Shown here: piece by piece, positions 56,349-64,000 of the stretch
Numbering within the stretch: position 1 is the first letter of the stretch
How the letters are laid out: each line of letters begins with the position of its first letter
DNA from: Hondaea fermentalgiana
Lineage: Eukaryota > Sar > Bigyra > Thraustochytrida > Thraustochytriidae
Assembly: GCA_014084085.1 (NCBI GenBank)
Contig: NPFB01000019.1
Span: 479,379 to 543,378, forward strand
Direction: 5' to 3'
Length of the DNA stretch: 64,000 nucleotides
Notes under the pieces: model-generated
The model's database searches: none
What the model was told of the DNA's origin: nothing
What the model saw: the letters and a program-made list of their open reading frames with translations, nothing else
Translations under genes and position numbers: made by a program

Positions 56349-58952
56349 ATGCTGGGGAAGCTGCTCGCGAGCGCGGCGCAGGCGACCTCCGGGGCATCGA
56401 TTGGGGGTCCCCGAGGCGCAAGCGACAAGGACGACGGCTCGAAGCGACAATGGTGGGGGAAACGCTATCATGCCAAGGTGCAGCCGCAGGCCTCGGGCGA
56501 CGTTGCCTTTCTCTTTCGGGTGCACGAAGCGTATGACTCGCGCGCAGCGACTGGAGCTAGCGGAGGTCATCGAGGTGGGCAAGGTGGTGCGCCAGCTGGA
56601 ATTCCGACCGAAAACGGGGCCTGCTCGGTATTTGTGTGCAGCAAGAGCGCGCTGGCGAAACTAGTCCCTGATGCGCGAGCCCAGGAAGAAACCTTGCGCA
56701 TGCTGCGTGAGGGTATCAAAGCCCTTGCAAGCGTACGACATCCTCATGTGCTAATTGTGAAGGAAATTCTTCCCGAGACACGATCGACACTGGCTTTCGT
56801 GACAGAGCCAGTGTTTTTGTCGCTTGCCAACGCGTGCAATAAGGAGTTTGTTGGCCTGGAGAATGATGACATAACGGAGGAGATGCGAGATTACGCGCCG
56901 TCCTCATTCGAGATAGCATGCGGGTTTTTGCATCTGAGTCGCGCGCTAGACTTTTTACATGCGAATGGAATGGTCCACGGGAATCTCTCTCCGCGCACAA
57001 TTTTCGTGACGCCTGCAGGGCAGTGGAAACTTGGAGGCTTTGGCTTTTTGCAGAAACAGCGCACAGCAGTAGGCATGCGCATGCAATGCAATCGGCTTGA
57101 GGGCGTGTATCCGCAAGAGGTGGTGCCGCGATACCCGCCCCCGCCGTCGCTGTATCACTGCGCCCCGGAGCTTTTGCAAGCCCCGCACGTGTACAATGAG
57201 AAAGCAGACATTTGGTCGTTCGGCGCGCTGGCCTTTGAGGTGTACTCGCAGGGTTCGTTTGTGGCTGGAGGAGGTTCGGAAGCTAGGGACCGGCGTCGCC
57301 TCAGCGACTGGCACACAGCAGTGGTGCATGCGGCTCAAGATGCCCACACTCGAGGGCTGGACAAGGTTCCACAGCTCCTTCGCCATGTTGTTGGCCGTGC
57401 CTTGCAGGTGATGCCAACGCAGCGTCCAGGCGCTCGCGAAGTCCTTGAATGCGCCTTTTTCAAACAAGAGGGGCCTCTGCGCACTGTGATTCGAGTGGAG
57501 GGACTGTTGGAGCTAGCAGATCTCCGCCTACAGACGCAGGAGCTGACGTCGTTACAAACTCCGATTCAAGAACTCCCTCTGCGCCTACAGCGCGAGATGG
57601 TTCTCCCCAAAATTGCGCAGCTGTCGCGCGCGCCGGAGCTCGCGCCATACTGTTTGCCGTTGCTCGTGAGCATTGCGCGCGCCATTCCACGCGAGGACTT
57701 TGCCATACTCATGTCTGCGAACTTGGGCGCGCTTTTACGGCCTCCTAGTGGCGGAAGACCCGTACCACCACAGCTGGGACTACAGATTGCGCGGCATCTT
57801 TCGGCCCTCGCTAGCGTTGGCGATGGCACATTTGTGGAGAGCCATGTGCTTGGAGCACTCGGTTTTTTGCTGGAATCATCAACGCCACAGGTTGTAATTG
57901 CCGCACTCAAGGAGCTGGTGCCGACCGTGAATGCGCTTCGCGTGCATCTCCCTGTCCGGCGTGTGGAGAGTGTAATTGTCTCTGGACTTGGACGTGTGCA
58001 AAAGCGAGTAGCTGGGCCTCCAAGCGCCCAGGGAGCAGGCGCCGCGGCCGCGGCGCACTCGTCACAGCAGGAACAGCAGCAGCTGTTGACGAGTGTACGC
58101 GTGCACGCACTAGTAGCGGTGACGGGCCTTTTGCGTCAAGATGCCATTTCGCATGAGATGCTTTCAGGGAGCGTCTTTCCGCTCGTGCAAACGTGTGTAA
58201 AAGCGGACCGCAGTGCAGGGGTCCTCATGGCGGCGGTTGGCGTATTGGAATCGTGTACCAAGACGGCGCAGACGAGCCAGCTCGGACGCAACATCCTTCC
58301 CATGGTATCTTCGCTTTCGTGCGAACCAACATTATCCCTGGATCAGTTTATGAAAGTTTCCCAGGTCGCAAAGTTGCTCCTGGAGGATTTGACTCGTCGG
58401 CGTCGAGAGGAGCTTGGTTTTTCGCGCAAGAGTAAGGTGGCGACGACGGACTCCTTTGATGGGGAGGACGCCATCGCGGCAGCTACTGCGGTTGGCGAGA
58501 GCTTCACGCTGTCACTGCCGCACGCGGACACCTCTTTTCCGTCACCTGCGGCCAGGAGTTCATTTTTCGTTGCTTCGGACCCTTCTGAACCGCCCGCCAC
58601 ATCGAGCGTGTCGAGCGTGCCGCTTGCGCCTCTTGCGCCGCCGCAGCGGCAACAGCAACTACAACAAATCACTGCTGCCTCCGAGGGGCCGACGACATTC
58701 AAGCCTCAGGGCATGAGCACCCCGCTCGTGCCGCAACAGCAACACAATAATCAAGAACAGTTTCAACAGCAGCAAGGAAATAACGCTTTAGGGACGCTCA
58801 AGCCCTTTGCTATGGCATACAATGCACCTGGGGTTCAGGCCGCCAGTGTGCCGCTCGAACCGCAACAAGCCAGTCCTTTCGCGATGCCAATGAAGCCACA
58901 AGGCAGGCCTCCGGCGGACTCTGCAGCTGATCCCTTCGACTTTCTCTCTTGA
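56349..58952 (+). CDS. SCYL2: SCY1-like pseudokinase (SCYL2/CVAK104-like) in clathrin traffic
   Basis: SCYL2 is a pseudokinase that binds clathrin and AP adaptors on endosomes and the TGN. Seen: 867 aa. The kinase-like domain (about 20-375) lacks key residues: the catalytic loop is MVHGNLSPRTIF (HRDLKxxN lost, about 208) and the DFG is LGGFGF (about 228). CAPELL, ADIWSFGALAFEVYSQG and QRPGAREVLECAFF keep the fold. HEAT-like repeats follow (about 385-690) with LQTPIQELPLRLQREMVLPKI and APYCLPLLVSIARAI, matching SCYL2. The C-terminal 170 residues are Gln/Pro-rich, with FKPQGMSTPL and LKPFAMAYN motifs and a final DPFDFLS adaptor-binding-type peptide. Residues about 55-95 look Gly-rich where the P-loop should be. 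Confidence 0.85.
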   Translation: MLGKLLASAAQATSGASIGGPRGASDKDDGSKRQWWGKRYHAKVQPQASGDVAFLFRVHEAYDSRAATGASGGHRGGQGGAPAGIPTENGACSVFVCSKSALAKLVPDARAQEETLRMLREGIKALASVRHPHVLIVKEILPETRSTLAFVTEPVFLSLANACNKEFVGLENDDITEEMRDYAPSSFEIACGFLHLSRALDFLHANGMVHGNLSPRTIFVTPAGQWKLGGFGFLQKQRTAVGMRMQCNRLEGVYPQEVVPRYPPPPSLYHCAPELLQAPHVYNEKADIWSFGALAFEVYSQGSFVAGGGSEARDRRRLSDWHTAVVHAAQDAHTRGLDKVPQLLRHVVGRALQVMPTQRPGAREVLECAFFKQEGPLRTVIRVEGLLELADLRLQTQELTSLQTPIQELPLRLQREMVLPKIAQLSRAPELAPYCLPLLVSIARAIPREDFAILMSANLGALLRPPSGGRPVPPQLGLQIARHLSALASVGDGTFVESHVLGALGFLLESSTPQVVIAALKELVPTVNALRVHLPVRRVESVIVSGLGRVQKRVAGPPSAQGAGAAAAAHSSQQEQQQLLTSVRVHALVAVTGLLRQDAISHEMLSGSVFPLVQTCVKADRSAGVLMAAVGVLESCTKTAQTSQLGRNILPMVSSLSCEPTLSLDQFMKVSQVAKLLLEDLTRRRREELGFSRKSKVATTDSFDGEDAIAAATAVGESFTLSLPHADTSFPSPAARSSFFVASDPSEPPATSSVSSVPLAPLAPPQRQQQLQQITAASEGPTTFKPQGMSTPLVPQQQHNNQEQFQQQQGNNALGTLKPFAMAYNAPGVQAASVPLEPQQASPFAMPMKPQGRPPADSAADPFDFLS

Positions 58953-58980
58953 ACATTAAATGCGGCGTGCAGGTGCACGC

Positions 58981-59019
58981 ACGCATCGCATCGCATCGCA
59001 TCGCATCGCATCACATCGC
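58981..59019. repeat. (GCATC)n pentanucleotide repeat
   Basis: About six GCATC units right after the SCYL2 stop; a shorter GCATC run recurs at about 61291-61305. Confidence 0.9.
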
Positions 59020-59401
59020 GCTCACAATCGACGCGCGCGCGCCCTTTTTTCTTTCACCAGAATCGGTGGTAGCCGTGCCAGGCCAACTTGTGAGTGGTGG
59101 GCCAAGCCTCCTCTCTGCTGCTCGCCGTATGGGCTACTTTTGCGCAAGCGGCCCATGGCTTGAGCTGGCTGGCTGGCTGGCTGATGAGCTTGCGCTGCCA
59201 TGGCCGGTGAGCTTGATCTGGCGAGTTGGCAGCCTGATGAGGAGGCAGCCAGCCAGGGCGCGGTTCGGCGGCCCTGAAAAGGCAAGTAGTAAGGCAAAAG
59301 CAAGTCAAGACAAGTCAAAAGCAAGACAAGAAGGCGAGACCATCGTGGCCGGCCTCCGAGCACTTCCCTGGCTGCCCAGGATGCATCGCCCCTGATCAGG
59401 G

Positions 59402-59482
59402 TCGGTCGGTCGGTCGGTCGGTCGGCCGGCGGCCAGGCCGCTGTGCTGCTCGCGTGCATGCATGCATGCATGCATGCATGCA
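59402..59482. repeat. (GGTC)n and (ATGC)n microsatellites
   Basis: A GGTC run (59402-59425) and, 30 bp on, a self-complementary GCATGCAT run (59455-59482) ending in GCACGC. Confidence 0.9.
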
Positions 59483-61047
59483 CGCACGCCTGTACTGCCG
59501 ACCACGCCTGGCCGCGCGTCGCTCTCGCGGTCCGCGTCGCGTCGGAAATGGACGCATGCCTAGGATGGGTGGACGCGCGCGATGCCAGCACCAGTCCGGA
59601 GAATCTTGAAAAAATAACTCCTGCTCTCAAATCTTTTACTTCCAGTTAGCTCGCCCTTTATTCCGCCTATACTGCAGCGCGGTGCGCGAAATGGACACGC
59701 GGCCCTGGCTGGGCCTGGTCCTGAGCCTGCGCGCGCGCGCAGTGCAGCTGCAGTGCAGCGGTCGGTACACGGCCCCAGCCAGCCTGGCCCGGCCGGCTGC
59801 GGAGGGAGCGGCGGTACCGTCGTGAGCAGCAGCGACGTTTGGCCGTAGCGCGGCGCGGTGCCGAGGAGGGCCGGTCGCGGGAGGCCTGGACCGGCTCGAT
59901 CAGGAAGCAGACGCTTAAAATATTTTATTTTATTGTTTTACTTTCCCAACCATTCCTTTTTACTTTCCTTTTTCATTTTCATTTTATCCACCTTTGTTTT
60001 TGTCCGGTTTTGTCCACCAGCTTTTGGGAGTTGGCTGAAAATGCGGAAAAAGAAACAACTTCTCTCTTTCCAGTGGCCATTCATTCATTTATTCATTGGC
60101 TTTCAACATTCTTTACTTTGCTTTATTTGTTTTTCCGCCGCAACCGTTCAATTGAGACGCCTTTCCAGACCGCCGCCACTGGCACCCGTGGAGTTCTGGA
60201 ATCTATTTTATCACCCTTGCCCACCCACCCAGCCATCCGACCCATCCACCGACTCCACTCAACTCGACTCCACCCGACCCGGCCTCGCGGGCCGCGGCCG
60301 CCCGCGTCCCTCGCGGCGCGTGCCCGCTTTCCGACGCGGACCTCGAGGCCTGCCTAGGCGGCGCGGCGGGCGAGGCCAAGGAAGGCCCCGGGCTCGCATC
60401 GTCTCGCAGCCGACTCGTATCGTCTCGCGTCGACGCGGGCGACCTGGAGTCGTCAAGCAGCAGAGCAGAGCAGAGCAGCAGAGCAAAGCAACAGCAACCA
60501 TGGCAAGCAGCACCAGTGGCAGCGCAAAGATCCGCGGCAGTTAGATCTAAGATCTAATATGGCGCCATCAAAACAAGAGCACGCGGTACGGAGGCGAAGC
60601 GGGATGTAAGGCAAGGCGAAAGGGAAGAGGGCCAGATGGACCCGGGGCCCGCCAGGCCTCCCTCGCGCGGGCGCGGAGCCGCGACCCCGGCTGCGGCACC
60701 TCTCGCTGAGCGCTCGTCTCCACGCCCCAGGTCGACGCCTCTGCCGCGGGCCCTCCGTGCCGCCACTGCCGACAGCGACAGCGACACGAGTCGCCTTGGC
60801 AGCTGTGCTGCCAGCAGCCAGAGGCAGGCGACCGATGGCCTTTGTCCCGAGCGAGCAAAACACAGGTTCCGGCCGACCAGAGCGGGGACGCGCAGAGCTG
60901 CCCCGCCGGTCGAGAATCGCCTCGCCGCGCCTGCTTGCCTGCCTGCGATGCCGCTGCTGGCCGGCGAGAAAACGAACGAACGAAAGAACCAACGCGAAGT
61001 GCTCGCTGCCTCAGCTAACGACGCAGGCGCGGAACCTTGCGTTGCTT

Positions 61048-61078
<31 letters not shown>

Positions 61079-62820
61079 TGGCCGCGAGGATCGCGATCGA
61101 GCGAGTCCCACACAGGTCTCCCGAGCCGGAGCAGATCGAATGGCGGATGATCGGTGCAGGATATCAGCACCGCCAGCAGCCACACCAGCAGCAGCTGCGA
61201 AAGATCGTCGGGGAGAGAGAGCTCTTTGGCCCGCGCTAGTCTCGATCGAGGGCCGGCGTTGCATGGGATGGCATGGCATGACATCGCCCATCGCATCGCA
61301 TCGCATGCCAGCATCTACAGCTGCAGCTGCATCGTCTCGTGCAGATCCAGCGCAACAGCAACAGCAAGCAATGCAAGCCTCGCAGGCGAGACCAGCCTCG
61401 TACCGTATGGCAGGATATTTTTTACAGTACAGCTCAGCGCAGCACAGCACAGCATGGTGCCGTGCTACAGCACCTTCGCTTTGTGTTGCAGCTGCACTGC
61501 AACAGCAGCTTGTGCGTACAGCACCATCCATCTTGGATCCAAAGAACGTAACAAGAAGCGAGCTCCGTGCCTCGCATCACATGCCGCGACTGCGACTGCG
61601 ACTGCGGTCTCGAGACGTGCCGTGCCAGCAGCTCCGGAGCCTGTCGAGGTGACCTGAGGCTCGGCGCGGCTGCGGCACGGCACGCTGACGCTGACGCACG
61701 GTTGCTGCAGCTGCTTCTCAAGTAGCCGCTCCGAGGTATCGCGCCCGGATTCGGTTCGACCGTGCCGACGGAATTTTCACAGCCGTTCCGCCGGGGTTGC
61801 TTCTTGTAAAGCCCACATGCCGATGCATCCACGCATTTGTTTCGCCAATGCGCCCCGGATTCACGGGGCCGCGCCATTTGAACGCTCGCCCGAGTCGCCT
61901 TCGCTGTCGGTGTCGTTCTCTTCAAGTTCGCAAGCCTGCGCGAGCGCTCCAAGATGCGACCCTGCGCCTCTCGCATGGGACGCGCGTCCTGAGGATCTCG
62001 GGAGGCCCTCGGCCTCTGTCGCATCGTTGTCGCGCGTGCAGGGCACGGCTCGCTAGCTCTCTGCTGGGCTTCTTCTTCTCCTCTCCAGGGCTGCACTGGC
62101 GTCAGGATGAGACGGGATGGGATGGGATGGCTTGGCATTGCAGGCGTCATCTCGCAACAGCGCGGCCAGGATGGCTGGCACGCATGATGCTCTTGGCAAA
62201 CCTGCTGGGTTTCTTGACCTGAGAACGGTTGACTAGAGTTCGCAAGCTTCACTTGCTTGCTGTGCTTGGCCAGCTTGGTGCATCAAGTTGTCTGTGCCGG
62301 CAATTGACACCTTTTTGAAGATCAGAAGGCGCGAAGATCAGGACCGCACGCGCTCCCCGGTCTGTGCTGCTGCAGCTGCGTGCTGCAGCTGGCAGGCTGG
62401 TTGGGCCTCGCTCAACGCCCTGCCGAGCCGTGCTGTGCCGTGCCTTGCGGTGGCCGCCCCGTCCTGCAGCGACTTGAGCCGAGCCCAGCGCGAGCAGCGC
62501 ACAGCTGCTGGCCTCAACCGGCCATCAGCTGCAGCATCCATCATCATCACCATCACCATCTCCTCCATCTCCATTATGATAAAAAAACCCTCTCCTCCCT
62601 CCGAGTCCCGCCCGGGACCCTGCCGCTCTCGGAACGCATCTCGTGCTCTCCCGTCAGAGTGGCTGGGACTCACGCACGCACGCTCACGCTCGCGCGCAGG
62701 CGGAGAGCGTGCGGCGCCGAGGGCTGCGCCTCGGCCCAGGGCTCGGGGAGAGAGGAGGGAGCGCCACGGCGCCGAGATCCGCAGCGGCGGCATGGCACAA
62801 GCACGAGCGCGAGCGCGAGC

Positions 62821-62898
62821 ATGGGCTCGAGCAGCCGGCTCGACGGCGCCAAGGAGGCGAGCCGAGCGACCTGGGACGCCGCCATTGGAGGGGTAGCT
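62821..62898 (+). CDS. Doubtful short frame or first exon
   Basis: ATG followed by 25 codons starting GSSSRLDGAKEASRATWDA and ending at TAG. The clean alanine/charged composition differs from the repeat DNA around it, and MGSSS could be an N-myristoylation start. A GT lies just before the stop (GGAGGG/GTAGCT), so this could be a first exon, but no downstream exon is convincing. Confidence 0.15.
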
Positions 62899-63239
62899 AG
62901 CTGACCCGCTGGCGGGACACGCGGAGCAGTATGTGGGGCGGTGCGGGCCATAGCCTTGCTCTGGACGGGCGCCGCGCGTCCTCTATTCGCCACTGGTGAC
63001 TCGGCCTCGTAGTGTCGTCCTTTGACAGTCTCTGGGCGTGGTTGGGAGGAGCTATCCGACAAATGTCCTCTCTCGGAGCTAGAGCTTGGGGACAGATAGT
63101 CTCCCGCAGCGCAGCGCCCTCCTCTCCGCTTCCGTTGAGGACGCCGTGCAGGGAGGCCGACCCGCCGACCAGTGGCGGGCGCGCACAATTTCCCTACAGA
63201 ACGTGGCGACACAAGGCGCGGAGCAGCTGCAACAGTGAC

Positions 63240-63400
63240 TGCGGGGGACCTGTTTTGGTCTGTAGACCAACGGGATGGGTCCCGCAACGGCGTCTAGCAT
63301 CTTGCTAGACTGTCCTACCCGCGAAAGCTTCCAAAAAGGAAAACCGGGGGAACACGGGAACAGTTTTTCCCATCCGGGAACTGGAAGGAACGCGACGGGC
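63240..63400. other. Cluster of short inverted repeats
   Basis: Several perfect small stems lie close together: ttggtct-gt-agaccaa near 63252-63272, gtctagca-tct-tgctagac near 63292-63311, and ttcc-aaaaa-ggaa near 63329-63343. Imperfect GGGAA/TTCCC pairings follow up to 63385. It could be a structured non-coding RNA or the remnant of a mobile element; I do not recognise it. Confidence 0.3.
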
Positions 63401-64000
63401 GCGCAGAGGCTTGGCATGGTATAGTTGATTATAAATTATTCTTTACTTTATTCTAGGAGCGAGTTCAAGTCGCCATGGTCGCTGCCCGCCAACCAAAAGG
63501 TATACTTTTTCTTTCTTTTTTCTTTTCTTTTCTTCTCCTTTCATTCTTTCTTTTTCTTTCTTTTTCCTTTTTTTTTTCCGGTTGGGATTCCTTCTCGTGG
63601 CCGGCGCGCGCGCGCAGAGCGCGGCCAAGTCGGCTCACACGCGGCGCACAAGTGGACGCGTGGCCGCTGCAAGTCGGTATCGGCGGCCGTTTACATTAGT
63701 CAGTCAGTCAGTCGGCGTAGCCAGCCGGAGGGGGAGGCAGACACACGGCGGGTGTCTCATCGAGGACAGACGTCGCGCGTCCAGTGGCGCGGCTGGCTGG
63801 CGAGGAGTGACACGCCCGCCAGTACCAGTGCCAGCTGCCAGCTGCCACTGCTGCAGCCACGTGGCCGTGGCCGTGGCCGTGGCCGTGGCCGCGATGCGGA
63901 CAGCAACCAGGCCGGAGTCGGCCGCCGCGAGGCGGCGACACGAAGGAGCGCGCGCTCTCACACACAATGCGTCGCCAGAGTTCGCGCAGGTGTGTAGCCC

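Larger units (their letters stand above)
58953..64000. other. 5-kb right-hand region without a supportable gene
   Basis: No frame shows recognisable domains. The DNA is a mosaic of very GC-rich stretches and microsatellites: GCATC (58981-59019), GGTC (59402-59425), ATGC (59455-59482), GCT (61049-61077) and CCGTGG (63861-63890). There is an AT-rich, T-rich segment (59918-60170) and a pyrimidine-rich T/C segment (63500-63580). Two short ATG frames in good context, 60500-60544 and 62821-62898 (MGSSSRLDGAKEASRATW...), could be first exons of spliced genes. A cluster of small hairpins lies at 63240-63400. Confidence 0.5.

Noticed and set aside
59839..61660. Frames of 150-340 codons on both strands in the right-hand region
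   Set aside because: They are composed of translated GCA/GCT/GCATC repeats and poly-pyrimidine DNA, without domains.

Overview
The window is nuclear DNA of a GC-rich, intron-poor protist. Nearly all genes are single uninterrupted reading frames of 300-1500 codons. A few short GT-AG introns (about 90-120 nt) occur in two genes: the CAMSAP-like gene and a cyclophilin. The gene set includes Prp16, CAND1, Mot1, RNR2, a CKK-domain CAMSAP/patronin, Tubby, a kinase with EF-hands, an ankyrin-SAM-TIR protein and a SGT/HPAT-like glycosyltransferase. With the GC bias and many tetranucleotide microsatellites, this suggests a stramenopile, most likely a thraustochytrid/labyrinthulid. That lineage is inferred from style and content, not proven. 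Two 100-N gaps (16646-16745 and 45112-45211) mark a draft scaffold.

Layout, left to right. 1-2026 (-): N-terminal part of Mot1/BTAF1, running off the left edge. 2205-3170 (+): SETD3/4-type SET protein with a secretory leader. 3619-4518 (+): BI-1/TMBIM protein. 4925-6127 (-): gelsolin/severin. 6128-9102: gene-poor low-complexity DNA. 9103-12234 (-): Prp16/DHX38 helicase. 12808-12927 (-): 39-residue Cys-rich protein. 13549-15957 (-): ankyrin-SAM-TIR protein. 17397-20546 (+): unknown membrane protein with a four-fold KARPPS motif. 20696-24082 (-): Rab-like GTPase fused to three copies of an unnamed repeat. 24682-25521 (+): PHOSPHO-type HAD phosphatase. 26455-28080 (+): membrane-anchored pepsin-like protease. 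28650-28880 (-): 76-residue tail-anchored-looking protein. 29854-30645 (+): three-exon divergent cyclophilin. 30909-31196 (-): HIG1-domain protein. 31859-36635 (-): three-exon CAMSAP-like protein. 38237-42055 (-): CAND1. 42879-44567 (-): glycosyltransferase. 45955-48591 (+): kinase with EF-hands and a very large activation-segment insert. 48804-50651 (-): coiled-coil protein. 52175-53338 (+): ribonucleotide reductase small subunit. 54008-55633 (-): Tubby-like protein. 56349-58952 (+): SCYL2-like pseudokinase. 58953-64000: no gene I can support.

The genes do not form a pathway cluster; this is ordinary eukaryotic gene order. Two themes recur. Several cytoskeletal or ciliary/trafficking proteins lie here (gelsolin, CAMSAP, Tubby, Rab-like fusion, SCYL2). 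Several familiar folds have altered active sites: the SET protein lacks the NH histidine, the TIR domain lacks the NADase glutamate, the cyclophilin has a rewritten pocket, the Rab-like GTPase lacks the catalytic Gln, and SCYL2 lacks HRD and DFG. The most novel objects are the Rab-repeat fusion, the KARPPS membrane protein, the ankyrin-SAM-TIR protein and the kinase with a roughly 190-residue activation-segment insert.
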